DNA of 64,000 nucleotides from AEGEAN-183 sp964614345 (GCA_964614345.1 CAZTLP010000002.1:1-64000), one strand, 5' to 3'. Positions 1 through 8,242 are shown, counted from the first letter of the stretch. The notes: a model not told the origin generated them from the sequence alone. Made by a program: numbers and translations.

Positions 1-73
1 CCTTAGCTCAGTTTGGTAGAGCAGAAGACTCTTAATCTTTTGGTCGTAGGTTCGAGCCCTACAGGGGGCACCA
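1..73 (+). tRNA. tRNA-Lys (anticodon CTT), 5' end cut by window
   Basis: The D arm, anticodon arm, variable loop and T arm (GTAGG/CCTAC at 46-62) can all be folded. The 7-base anticodon loop reads CTCTTAA, giving anticodon CTT, which decodes AAG lysine. The 3' acceptor strand AGGGGGC (63-69), discriminator A and encoded CCA are present. The matching 5' strand should be GCCCCCT, of which only the last three bases are inside the window, so about four bases are missing upstream. The RNA acts as a lysine adaptor in translation. Confidence 0.9.
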
Positions 74-124
74 ACCTATAGAAAGAGAGATTCAAAACTA
101 TTAACTTCTGATATAGTTTTTGTA

Positions 125-697
125 ATGCATGCAATTAAATCATTTTCTAAAGAAGAGAAAGTAGACGCTATAAATATTCTTCTTCTAGCTTTTTCTAGTG
201 ATCCTTTTCAAAGATATATGATGCCAGACCCTTCAATATATTTTAGAAATTCTAGTATATGGTTTGAAAACGCTATCAAGCAATCAATTTTAGTTAAAGG
301 GGTGTGGGGTACTGAAAACTATTCTGGCTTAGCTGTTTGGTTTCCTCCAAAACACATAATTGAATTCGAAGCCATTCAAAAAACGTTTAAAGATTTTCCG
401 AGTGCTGTAGAGAAAAATATTTATCAATATTTTAAGGAGTTTGAAAAAAATAAACCTGATGAAGCTTGGTATCTAGAATATTTAGGAGTTGACCCAAGGA
501 GTCAATCATTAGGAATTGGGTCTCAGATATTAAAACACTCTTTAGCTAAGATAGATGAGCTGAATCAGCCTGCTTATTTAGAATCCTCTAATCCAAGAAA
601 TATGTCTTTATACGAGAGGCATGGATTTGAAACTTTAACTAAAATCCAATTCGGAGAAGGTCCTGCTTTACATACAATGTATAGAGAGGCCAGATAA
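125..697 (+). CDS. GNAT-family N-acetyltransferase
   Basis: The 190-residue protein has the GNAT layout. A strand carrying the YLEYLGVDP segment leads into the acetyl-CoA pyrophosphate-binding turn S-Q-S-L-G-I-G-S, and the C-terminal SLYERHGFE segment is typical of the last part of the fold. It should transfer an acetyl group from acetyl-CoA to an amine, but the acceptor cannot be read from sequence. It starts about 50 bases after the tRNA-Lys gene and stands alone. The ATG at 125 is the only sensible start. No signal peptide is visible, so it is cytoplasmic. Confidence 0.85.
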   Translation: MHAIKSFSKEEKVDAINILLLAFSSDPFQRYMMPDPSIYFRNSSIWFENAIKQSILVKGVWGTENYSGLAVWFPPKHIIEFEAIQKTFKDFPSAVEKNIYQYFKEFEKNKPDEAWYLEYLGVDPRSQSLGIGSQILKHSLAKIDELNQPAYLESSNPRNMSLYERHGFETLTKIQFGEGPALHTMYREAR

Positions 698-719
698 CCC
701 TTAATCCTTTTACCACAAT

Positions 720-749
720 CTCTAGCCCTAAAGGGGCGAGCTATTTTTT
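720..749 (+). terminator. Possible weak intrinsic terminator after the acetyltransferase
   Basis: CTC (720-722) and CCCT (726-729) can pair with AGGG (732-735) and GAG (738-740) across a small internal loop. A run of six T follows at 744-749. It lies 23 bases after the stop of the acetyltransferase and before the next gene. The stem is imperfect, so this is tentative. Confidence 0.35.
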
Positions 750-806
750 GAGTTATTCTTGAAAAGAGATAACTACTAGGTAGTATTTATTTTAGGGAGA
801 AAACTT

Positions 807-1016
807 ATGAAAAAATTAATAATAACAATGATAGCTATGGCCTTCTCTTTTAGTGCTTATAGTGAGATATATTTGATAGAAAAAAGTGAGTCCATCGGTG
901 TATGGTGCGTAAATACTTACGTGTTCGTTGGCCATTCAGGGGCATTGGTTCAACTTTATTCAAGAACGGAAAATAAACCCTTATCTTGTAAAGTATACGA
1001 GAAGTATAAGAAGTAA
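807..1016 (+). CDS. Small secreted protein of unknown function
   Basis: The product is 69 residues. The N-terminus MKKLIITMIAMAFSFSAYS has a basic start, a hydrophobic core and small residues before a likely cleavage site near residue 19, so it is probably exported to the periplasm. The remaining roughly 50 residues contain two cysteines that could form a disulfide. A clear Shine-Dalgarno sequence (AGGGAG) precedes the ATG. I recognise no family. It lies alone between the acetyltransferase and the P450 gene. Confidence 0.6.
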   Translation: MKKLIITMIAMAFSFSAYSEIYLIEKSESIGVWCVNTYVFVGHSGALVQLYSRTENKPLSCKVYEKYKK

Positions 1017-1086
1017 CAGATGATAGGGTAATATAAGTCCGTAACTTAGAATTAGGTCTTTATTTTGGGCTTTAGGAGGTGGTTAT

Positions 1087-2340
1087 ATGAAAGAACAAAC
1101 TGAATTTGAAAATAGTACAATTCCTGATCCTTGGGGCTTGCCTTTAGAGACATTAGATGTTTCTAAAGCTGAAATTTTTCAAAACAATCTACATGGAGAA
1201 TACTTTCGTAGACTAAGACAAGAATCCCCAGTTCATTATTGTCCAGATAGTCAATTTGGACCCTTTTGGTCAATAACAAAGTTTAATGACATTGTAGCCA
1301 TAGACAGTGATCACAAGCGATTTTCTTCAGACACGAATATAGTCATAGGAGATGCTCCTGCTGAACTAGTTACTCCTATGTTCATAGCTATGGATGAACC
1401 TAAACACGGAGTACAACGCAAAGCAGTTCAGTCCGCAGTGGCACCTCAACAACTATCTGAACTGGAAGTCCTTATAAGACAAAGGGTTGGTGATATTCTG
1501 GATAGTCTTCCTGTAAATGAAGAATTTAACTGGGTAGAACTGGTCTCTAAAGAAATTACTACTCAAATGTTAGCTACATTATTCGACTTTCCTTTCGAAG
1601 ATCGACACCTATTGCCTTATTGGTCTGATGTTGCCACAACTTCTGAAACTGTTGGGATTGAAGTAGATATGAATGAAAGGCAAAGAGTACTAGAAGAATG
1701 TCTTGCTTATTTTAGTAAGCTCTGGCACCAACGAGCTGCAGAACCTAGAAAGTTTGATTTCATATCATTATTTGCACATGGAGAAGAAACTAAAGATATG
1801 ATTAAAGATCCAATGGAATTCTTGGGCAATCTGATTCTTTTAATAGTTGGAGGGAATGATACTACTAGAAATTCAATCTCTGCTGGAGTAGTAGAACTGA
1901 ATCGTAACCCAAAAGAATATGACAAACTAAAATCTGACCCTTCCTTGATTCCTAATATGGTCTCTGAAATTATTCGTTACCAAACACCACTTGGACATAT
2001 GCGACGCACAGCCCTAGAGGATGTTGAGTTTAAAGGACAGTCCATACGTAAAGGAGACAAAGTAGTTATGTGGTATGTTTCCGGTAACAGAGATGAGGAG
2101 GTTATAGAAAATCCAGATGAATTTATTATTGACCGAAACAAGGCAAGACATCACCTCTCTTTCGGATTTGGAATTCACAGATGTATGGGTAACCGGGTTG
2201 GAGAATTACAATTACGCATTCTGTGGGAAGAAATTCTTAAACGGTTTAATCTTGTTGAATTGAGCGGAGAGCCTGAACGCGTTTTATCCAATTTTGTCAT
2301 GGGATACAGTAATGTTCCTGTTACGGTTCATAAGAAATAA
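1087..2340 (+). CDS. Cytochrome P450, CYP153-type terminal hydroxylase
   Basis: This soluble bacterial P450 (417 residues) should activate O2 to hydroxylate an unreactive C-H bond. CYP153 enzymes hydroxylate the terminal carbon of medium-chain alkanes, fatty acids or related hydrophobic molecules. The I-helix oxygen-binding GGNDTT is at 255-260, the ExxR pair at E294/R297, and the haem-ligand loop FGFGIHRCMG has Cys366. The PVHYC segment, the I-helix and the C-terminal segment SNFVMGYS strongly recall CYP153 as I remember it. A strong AGGAGG ribosome site precedes the ATG. The ferredoxin gene follows after 17 bases, so the pair is almost certainly one operon. No ferredoxin reductase lies nearby. 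Confidence 0.93.
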   Translation: MKEQTEFENSTIPDPWGLPLETLDVSKAEIFQNNLHGEYFRRLRQESPVHYCPDSQFGPFWSITKFNDIVAIDSDHKRFSSDTNIVIGDAPAELVTPMFIAMDEPKHGVQRKAVQSAVAPQQLSELEVLIRQRVGDILDSLPVNEEFNWVELVSKEITTQMLATLFDFPFEDRHLLPYWSDVATTSETVGIEVDMNERQRVLEECLAYFSKLWHQRAAEPRKFDFISLFAHGEETKDMIKDPMEFLGNLILLIVGGNDTTRNSISAGVVELNRNPKEYDKLKSDPSLIPNMVSEIIRYQTPLGHMRRTALEDVEFKGQSIRKGDKVVMWYVSGNRDEEVIENPDEFIIDRNKARHHLSFGFGIHRCMGNRVGELQLRILWEEILKRFNLVELSGEPERVLSNFVMGYSNVPVTVHKK

Positions 2341-2357
2341 AAACTTAAAATTATCCT

Positions 2358-2678
2358 ATGGTCAAAGTTGTATTTATTGAACATGATGGCAACAATCATG
2401 AAGTAGATGCTTATGTAGGCGAAAATTTAATGGAAACTGCTATTTCCAATAATGTGCCTGGGATAGATGCTGATTGTGGGGGTAATTGTGCTTGCGCTAC
2501 ATGCCATGTTTTTATTCATTCTGAATGGACTTCTAAAGTGGGTGAAAGAGGAGAGATGGAAAACTCAATGTTAGAATTTTCTGATGACCTTAAACCCAAT
2601 TCTCGTTTAGCCTGTCAAATTCAAATTACTGAAGAACTTGAAGGCCTCACAGTCGATCTTCCTGACGCCCAATATTAG
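2358..2678 (+). CDS. [2Fe-2S] ferredoxin, adrenodoxin/putidaredoxin type
   Basis: The 106-residue protein carries the C-x5-C-x2-C-x36-C ligand pattern of vertebrate-type [2Fe-2S] ferredoxins (Cys40, Cys46, Cys49, Cys86), with one extra cysteine at 44. These proteins pass single electrons from an NAD(P)H-dependent reductase to a class I P450. Its position 17 bases after the CYP153-type gene makes it the natural partner. The reductase must be encoded elsewhere. It is cytoplasmic and its length is normal for the family. Confidence 0.93.
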   Translation: MVKVVFIEHDGNNHEVDAYVGENLMETAISNNVPGIDADCGGNCACATCHVFIHSEWTSKVGERGEMENSMLEFSDDLKPNSRLACQIQITEELEGLTVDLPDAQY

Positions 2679-2687
2679 ATTATATTT

Positions 2688-4385
2688 TTAACAGCATCCA
2701 CATAAGCTAGGTGTTGCTCTGGTAATTAGTAACTTGCTTTTAGTTTCCCTGCTCTTTTTGATTTCTCCCGCATGTTCATTTGTTTGGTATTGAATACCCC
2801 TATTCATTTGTTTTTTCTGTTCTTGTGAAAGGACATAGCCAGTTCTTATATGAAATAAATGATTAGCCACTTCTGTGTTCAAAACCACTTCTCCAGAAGA
2901 ATCAACTGAATAATCTTTAAACGGTTTACTGTCGCAAAAAACTTCTATTTGGTTGGCATCAGGAATATTTGAAACACTGACGTTAGTTTTTTTATTGGTT
3001 TTTGTTCTATTTCCATCTTCAATCTGAAACACTAGTAAACCTTCAGCGTCATCATGCCAGGCCTGGCGAACACCCACAGCAGGAAAATCTATACTGTGAA
3101 TGGTCGGTGAATAATATTTTGTTAAATTAGGTTGGTTAAATAATTTCTCCCAAGCACCTCCATCACAAACTTCAGCACACATTGCTAAAGCAGAGAGTTG
3201 GCCTCTGGGCCAGTTCTCACCTAGATTAAACCAAAAACCAAATTGACTATCATTCAACCCAAAGTAACGTGGTTCAAAGTTTTCTTCAGCAAACTTTCTT
3301 AATCTTTCGTAAGTCACCTCGTCATCAAATTCTTTTGATATGGATAATCCCAAGGCCAACATTCTGTCAGCAAGACCAATCTGACCTGAAATAGGTTCAT
3401 TTGGATCATCCCACTTTAAGAATCTAACTCCCTCCCTATAAAGTAACTCAGCAAACTCAGGTGCTTGAGGTTTAGCATAAAAAGCTATCGCTAAGGCATG
3501 GGCTGGGGGAATTTTATGATGGTGATTCTTTAAAGCATCGTAATACATAGTTACCCATTGCAGAGTTCCTTTTTTATCAAAGCCATAATACTTATCTTTG
3601 GTGTAATCCAGCCAAGACTTGTAGGCAGAGTGTGCACCTTTATCAAAAATATTGTCATACATTTTTAATCCTAACCCAGCAGCTGATAAACAAAAGGGCC
3701 AAGCTTTAGTATTTTCACAATGTGGTCCCATAGGGGTCTTTGTCCAAGTCTCATATAGATGATCAACTAGTTGATGTTGAGTCCATTCAAATCTTGCACT
3801 ATTTACCCCAGCTAAATCAAAAGAAGAAGCCCATTTATCCTTTCCACTGACATAAGTGTGTAAAGCTTGAGTAAGATTTAACCAACCCTTGAAGAATAAA
3901 TTGCCATCAGCTCCTATTGGGTCTGGCTGCAAACCCCAAGGAGCAACGCCATTTGCCGTCCAGCCTGGTGCATCGTAATGTCCCCAAAACTCTTCTGGGA
4001 TTAAAGCTCCTTTCCATTCTTCTGGATAATTCTTTCTATCGGGATCGTGTCCAAATTGAGATAACCAATCAACAGCTGCCCAGTAAGTTATAGATCTTTC
4101 AGCTATTTCATCAAGTATTTCTGCATAAACTTCTCTCCAGGCTGGAGTCCTATCAGCCATTAAGCCGAGCGCATAAGTAGATTCCTGTAGATCAAAACGA
4201 GGAAAAGAACACATTGGAGGAGTAGAACTTCTATCCCACCATTCATGTGGATCCCCTTCTTCAGTCCAATCATCAGGGGTTGTGGCTTTTTGATGAAGAA
4301 AGTTCAACCAACCCACAGCTCTTTGATTAAGCTGTGGATAGTTATCATCTAATTTTTTCACTAAAGTATTCCTTGTTTTACTCAA
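2688..4385 (-). CDS. Linalool dehydratase/isomerase-like (Ldi family) protein
   Basis: The 565-residue protein is rich in Trp and aromatic residues and has an alpha-helical repeat look. Residues 60-245 resemble the Ldi fold. A Cys223-x8-Cys232 pair in the segment HCENTKAWPFC, an Asp65/Tyr71 pair, and the motif NLFFKGWLNL at 162-171 match the spacing I recall for the catalytic Asp/Tyr and Cys/Cys of linalool dehydratase/isomerase. The recalled catalytic His in the KGHLN motif appears as Trp168 here. The bacterial prototype hydrates or isomerises acyclic monoterpenes. The substrate here is unknown, and the C-terminal ~130 residues look like a separate beta-rich domain. It is convergent with the P450/ferredoxin pair. 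No signal peptide is visible. Confidence 0.65.
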   Translation of the reverse strand: MSKTRNTLVKKLDDNYPQLNQRAVGWLNFLHQKATTPDDWTEEGDPHEWWDRSSTPPMCSFPRFDLQESTYALGLMADRTPAWREVYAEILDEIAERSITYWAAVDWLSQFGHDPDRKNYPEEWKGALIPEEFWGHYDAPGWTANGVAPWGLQPDPIGADGNLFFKGWLNLTQALHTYVSGKDKWASSFDLAGVNSARFEWTQHQLVDHLYETWTKTPMGPHCENTKAWPFCLSAAGLGLKMYDNIFDKGAHSAYKSWLDYTKDKYYGFDKKGTLQWVTMYYDALKNHHHKIPPAHALAIAFYAKPQAPEFAELLYREGVRFLKWDDPNEPISGQIGLADRMLALGLSISKEFDDEVTYERLRKFAEENFEPRYFGLNDSQFGFWFNLGENWPRGQLSALAMCAEVCDGGAWEKLFNQPNLTKYYSPTIHSIDFPAVGVRQAWHDDAEGLLVFQIEDGNRTKTNKKTNVSVSNIPDANQIEVFCDSKPFKDYSVDSSGEVVLNTEVANHLFHIRTGYVLSQEQKKQMNRGIQYQTNEHAGEIKKSRETKSKLLITRATPSLCGCC

Positions 4386-4476
4386 TAAATAGAAATTTAG
4401 ATAAGCATATATGCTAACACGAGTTAAATCTTTAGCTTATGTTGAAGTTACTAGTAAATATTCTTATTATGATGGT

Positions 4477-5163
4477 ATGAAAAAATTATCAGCTCTCATC
4501 ACTATTTCCTTTTTCTTAGCCAGTTGCACACAAGATCAAAATAACACTGTGTTAACTTCGACTGAAGCAGCTCCTAACCATTACAAGATTGAATTTGAAA
4601 ATGATTATGTAAGGATCATTCGAGTTACCTATAGTCCTGGTGACACATCAAAAATGCATTCGCATGAACCTACTGTTGGCGTAACTCTAACTGGTGGCCA
4701 AGGTATCTTTACAGGATTAGATGGTAATTCTGATACTCGACCAAAAAATTTCCCTGGAGATGTTCTTTCTGATGATGGAACGCCTCATTCAGTAACTAGT
4801 ATTTCAGAATTTGATGAAGAGTTGATTTTTGTTGAGGTAAAAAAGAACTATAAGTCAAAAGACCTTGGTATACCCAACGCAATTGAACTTGATCCAGATT
4901 CACATATCATAGAAATTGAGAAGCCAAACGTAAGAGTGGTTCGTATTAAAAGTCCAGCAGGAAGCCAGACTCCTATGCACTCTCATAATGCAGGGGTAAC
5001 CGTAGCCTTAACTGATATGAAAGTTGAACATACTTCCCTAAATGGAGAAGTAACAGAAATAACAAGATCTGCTGGTGATGTTAGCTGGAGAGAAGAAATA
5101 GCACATAGCGGAAAAAATATAAGTGACCAACCCCTAGAGGTGATTCTTTTTGAAATGTTATAA
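4477..5163 (+). CDS. Tandem-cupin lipoprotein
   Basis: I start it at the ATG at 4477, not an upstream in-frame ATG, because this exposes a lipoprotein signal MKKLSALITISFFLASC with a lipobox ending at Cys17. The mature part has two cupin halves. Each carries a V-R-(I/V)-(I/V)-R strand followed about ten residues later by M-H-S-H, with a later G-D and a distal His, as in metal-binding cupins. The two halves look like an internal duplication. It is probably lipid-anchored in the cell envelope. The substrate is unknown. It is divergent from the Ldi-like gene. Confidence 0.75.
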   Translation: MKKLSALITISFFLASCTQDQNNTVLTSTEAAPNHYKIEFENDYVRIIRVTYSPGDTSKMHSHEPTVGVTLTGGQGIFTGLDGNSDTRPKNFPGDVLSDDGTPHSVTSISEFDEELIFVEVKKNYKSKDLGIPNAIELDPDSHIIEIEKPNVRVVRIKSPAGSQTPMHSHNAGVTVALTDMKVEHTSLNGEVTEITRSAGDVSWREEIAHSGKNISDQPLEVILFEML

Positions 5164-5170
5164 AGAAACT

Positions 5171-5578
5171 CTAGTTTAAGAATTTTTCTTTAGATCTATA
5201 CAGTGCTACTAATGGGATGCAAAAAATACAAGCTGAGATAGTCGCTGCAATATAGTTATTTTCATTTAATACATTCCATATAAACATCGCTATGACAATT
5301 TGAGCTACGTAAACACTTGCCCAAGGCCACATCCAAGTTTTCATTCGCCAGAACCCGTAAGCTCCTGATCCATATATTAACCAGTGCAAAGGCTCTGTGG
5401 CTTTTGCCCACCAGCCAGTCAGAGTAAAGCCAAACCAAATCTCTTCATCGTCAGCTATAGGTTTTAAAAATAAATCAAAAGGCATGTAGATAAAAGTCAT
5501 ATACAGGCAAAAATAAAATAATAATGACATCCACCAAGGCCTTGAGTTCCAGTCTTGAATTACTGTTTTGAAGTTCAT
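5171..5578 (-). CDS. Integral membrane protein of unknown function
   Basis: The 135-residue protein has about four hydrophobic segments (roughly residues 15-35, 50-70, 80-105 and 110-125) separated by Trp-rich loops, and a basic C-terminus. It should sit in the inner membrane. I recognise no family. It lies 24 bases downstream of the amidohydrolase gene on the same strand and is probably co-transcribed. Its stop nearly abuts the convergent cupin lipoprotein gene. Confidence 0.65.
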   Translation of the reverse strand: MNFKTVIQDWNSRPWWMSLLFYFCLYMTFIYMPFDLFLKPIADDEEIWFGFTLTGWWAKATEPLHWLIYGSGAYGFWRMKTWMWPWASVYVAQIVIAMFIWNVLNENNYIAATISACIFCIPLVALYRSKEKFLN

Positions 5579-5602
5579 AGCTAGTTCTTGAATGCTATCT
5601 AA

Positions 5603-6814
5603 CTAAACTCTCGCATCAGGAAATATTTTAAGAAAGTTTTCTGAATAAAATAGACTCTTTGTATGTTCATCCCTATCTGCTAAAAACCTTTCAAATCTTC
5701 CTATTGGATCAGTTGTACCCTCAACGTGAGGATAATCACTTGAAAAAAGATAAAGTTCAGGATGTGATGCATCAATTAACATACCGACATCTTCATGATG
5801 GAAAGGAGTGAAAGCCATTTGCTCAATTAATTGCTCAGATGGTTTTCTTTTAATTTCATTTAAGTTTTTATCAACCCTACTCCAAGTTTTAACAACATAG
5901 TCTAATCTTTGTAACATTTCTGGAACCCATCCGGCTCCTAATTCAATACTTGCTCCTTTAAGTTTTGGATGTCTTTCAAAAACTCCATCCAAGACCATCA
6001 TTGATACAAAAGTTTCTGGTCCTTGATGCATGACAACCATATCTTTAGCTCTGACGTTTTCTCCTCCTCCCATCCAGTCTTTGCTGGGTGGTTTTCCGTT
6101 ATCCGACCAACTTTTATCTAATTGAAGAGGTGAGCCACCAACGTGCATCAAGAAAGGGATACCCTTTTCAGAAAGTTTTCCCCAAAAAGGATCGAGAGCA
6201 AGATGTCCAGGAGACCTATCTCCACAAGCGTAATGCGGGATCCATATAGCTTCAAGACCTGATTCAATAGCAAAATCTAATTCTTCCATCACCAATTCAG
6301 GTTCATGAAGAGGAATAACTCCAACTCCCATCAATCTTGGGTCTTCAGAACAAAAATCTGACATAGCTCGATTGTGTGCCCTAGTAGCTCCGTAACGTAA
6401 TTCGGGAGTTATCTTAAGACCTTGCTTATCTACATATTTAGCCTTGCCTCTTACATCCCTGAAAGGAGTTACTACGCTATGTGTAGCAAAAACTAATTGT
6501 TTCTTAAACCCCAGCATGTCCATAGCAATGCTTCTGTCAGTACGATTAAATGCTCCGAGTGCTTGAATCTCCTTTGATTCAGCAATCAATTTATCTCCTA
6601 AGGCAATCTGCGCTTCGACGTGCTCTTTAGTATGTTTACCTCCATTGTTAACTATTTCTTCAACTTCTTCATCAGTAACGAGACTCGCTTTGTAATTAAC
6701 TGGTGGTATTAAGTCTTTAAATTCCTTATCTGCATAATCGATGATGAAATTCGGAAGCTCCATCACATGGCTATCAGCATCATAAAAGTCTCGATTATCA
6801 GGGGCATAGGCCAT
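5603..6814 (-). CDS. Amidohydrolase-2 (ACMSD-like) family metal-dependent hydrolase
   Basis: The 403-residue protein has the TIM-barrel marks of the amidohydrolase_2 group, whose known members decarboxylate or hydrolyse aromatic and cyclic acids. Visible features are the N-terminal D-A-D-S-H strand (the first His ligand is reduced to a single His), IPHYACGD, the FLMHVGG strand with a His ligand, and the C-terminal SSDYPHVEG with the catalytic Asp. Marine gammaproteobacteria and mycobacteria often carry many paralogues of this type with unknown substrates. It is cytoplasmic. A TAGGAG ribosome site lies upstream of the ATG at 6814. The 135-residue membrane protein follows it. Confidence 0.85.
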   Translation of the reverse strand: MAYAPDNRDFYDADSHVMELPNFIIDYADKEFKDLIPPVNYKASLVTDEEVEEIVNNGGKHTKEHVEAQIALGDKLIAESKEIQALGAFNRTDRSIAMDMLGFKKQLVFATHSVVTPFRDVRGKAKYVDKQGLKITPELRYGATRAHNRAMSDFCSEDPRLMGVGVIPLHEPELVMEELDFAIESGLEAIWIPHYACGDRSPGHLALDPFWGKLSEKGIPFLMHVGGSPLQLDKSWSDNGKPPSKDWMGGGENVRAKDMVVMHQGPETFVSMMVLDGVFERHPKLKGASIELGAGWVPEMLQRLDYVVKTWSRVDKNLNEIKRKPSEQLIEQMAFTPFHHEDVGMLIDASHPELYLFSSDYPHVEGTTDPIGRFERFLADRDEHTKSLFYSENFLKIFPDARV

Positions 6815-6938
6815 AATTATTCTCCTAAAAAATTGATTTTATGATACCACCAATTACTTCCGTCTCTATGTATTTGTATTGATAGCTTTCCTATAAAGAT
6901 AATCATTTTGTTATATTGGATTAAAACGAGGATTAAGT

Positions 6939-7988
6939 ATGTCTAAATGGGGCAAGCAGCAAGCTAAAGAATGGTATGCCAACCAGCCCTGGTTAGTTGG
7001 TTGTAACTTTTTACCAAGCAATGCAATTAACCAACTGGAGATGTTTCAGAAAGAATCCTATGACCAAATAACCATAGAAAGAGAGGTTAAGTGGGCTAAA
7101 AATTTAGGATTCAACAGTTTAAGAATATATCTTCACGATCTTTTGTGGAAAGTAGATTCTAGAGGTTTTTGTAATCGTTTAAATGATTTATTAGCTATTT
7201 GTAGTAAGCACTCCATCAAACCTATCTTGGTCTTATTTGATGACTGCCATAGACCCTATCCAAAACTAGGCAAGCAACCTCTTCCAGTGATTGGAGTTCA
7301 TAATTCAGGTTGGAAACAAAGCCCGGGAGTTGAGCTAGTGCATTTAATTCATGAAAAAAAAGCCAGTGAAGAAGAGTTCCGATTAAAGGAGTTTGTTCAA
7401 GGGATTTTGAATGAATTTTCTGAGGATCAAAGAATACTAATGTGGGATATCTACAATGAACCAGGCCAATTTGGTGTAGGAGAAAAGTCTTTGACCCTAT
7501 TAGAAAAAACTTGGAAATGGGCCCGCGAAGTTAGACCCTCTCAACCCCTAACCTCATGTCTAGATGGGGCTGTGGGGAAAGAAATCATTAGCTTGAATAA
7601 GAAAAACTCAGACGTGATAACTTTCCATTGCTACGAAGGAGATAAATTAGAAAAGATTATAAAAAATCTTATAGATCTAGATCGTCCAGTTGTTTGCACT
7701 GAATATATGGCAAGAGAGCTAGGCACAACTTTTGAGTTCAGTTTACCCATTTTTAAAAACTATGGAGTGGGTTGTTACAGTTGGGGTCTTGTCGCTGGCA
7801 AGAGTCAAACTCACTTTGGTTGGCCAACCATTGCTGACCTGAAAAAACTTAAAAAAGCAGGTAAATTTTTAAAACCAGAGGACCCCATTCCAGAACCCAA
7901 ACTATGGTTCCATGACATAATAAGAAAAGATGGATCAGCCTTTGACCAAAAAGAGATTGATTACATCAAAAGATTTTTAAGTGAATAA
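6939..7988 (+). CDS. GH5-like glycoside hydrolase fold protein (cellulase superfamily)
   Basis: The 349-residue protein shows the beta/alpha-barrel pattern of clan GH-A. An N-terminal strand N-S-L-R-I-Y-L-H is followed by N173-E174-P175 at the end of strand 4 (acid/base Glu) and T-E-Y with Glu255 at strand 7 (nucleophile). His230 sits in the FHCYEG strand. So both catalytic Glu residues appear present and the enzyme should cleave a beta-glycoside. It lacks a signal peptide, so it acts inside the cell, probably on an imported or endogenous glycoside. Its last bases overlap the start of the 58-codon gene that follows. Confidence 0.8.
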   Translation: MSKWGKQQAKEWYANQPWLVGCNFLPSNAINQLEMFQKESYDQITIEREVKWAKNLGFNSLRIYLHDLLWKVDSRGFCNRLNDLLAICSKHSIKPILVLFDDCHRPYPKLGKQPLPVIGVHNSGWKQSPGVELVHLIHEKKASEEEFRLKEFVQGILNEFSEDQRILMWDIYNEPGQFGVGEKSLTLLEKTWKWAREVRPSQPLTSCLDGAVGKEIISLNKKNSDVITFHCYEGDKLEKIIKNLIDLDRPVVCTEYMARELGTTFEFSLPIFKNYGVGCYSWGLVAGKSQTHFGWPTIADLKKLKKAGKFLKPEDPIPEPKLWFHDIIRKDGSAFDQKEIDYIKRFLSE

Positions 7989-8157
7989 ACAAACAGATTT
8001 AGAAGAATCTCAATTACAGCTAGAAATAATTCTAGCAAAGATAGCAAAGATTGAAGACGATGATGGCTTCAGTTTTTGGGGAGGTGACCACCAAGAAGTG
8101 GAGATCCTTTATGAAAAAAAGAAAGAACTTGAATCTAAAATAGAAAAACTGAAATAA
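7981..8157 (+). CDS. Small charged helical protein, GTG start overlapping upstream gene
   Basis: A 58-codon frame starts with GTG at 7981, inside the last codons of the glycosidase-like gene, and ends with TAA at 8155-8157. The protein begins MNKQTDLEES and is highly charged. Helix-forming segments around residues 5-25 and 38-58 flank a short acidic/aromatic stretch (EDDDGFSFWGGD), so an alpha-helical hairpin or short coiled coil is likely. I know no family. The frame fills an otherwise empty 250-base gap, and the 8-base overlap suggests translational coupling. No Shine-Dalgarno sequence of its own is visible. Confidence 0.55.
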   Translation: MNKQTDLEESQLQLEIILAKIAKIEDDDGFSFWGGDHQEVEILYEKKKELESKIEKLK

Positions 8158-8242
8158 CTATTTAGCAGACATAATTATTCTTTAATATTATTTGATACTG
8201 TAGGGATTCTAATTAATATAGTAAAAAACATAAGGAGAATTT

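Noticed and set aside
4411..4476. Upstream in-frame ATG for the cupin lipoprotein
   Set aside because: It would add 22 residues before a perfect lipoprotein signal and bury the signal peptide; the ATG at 4477 fits better.
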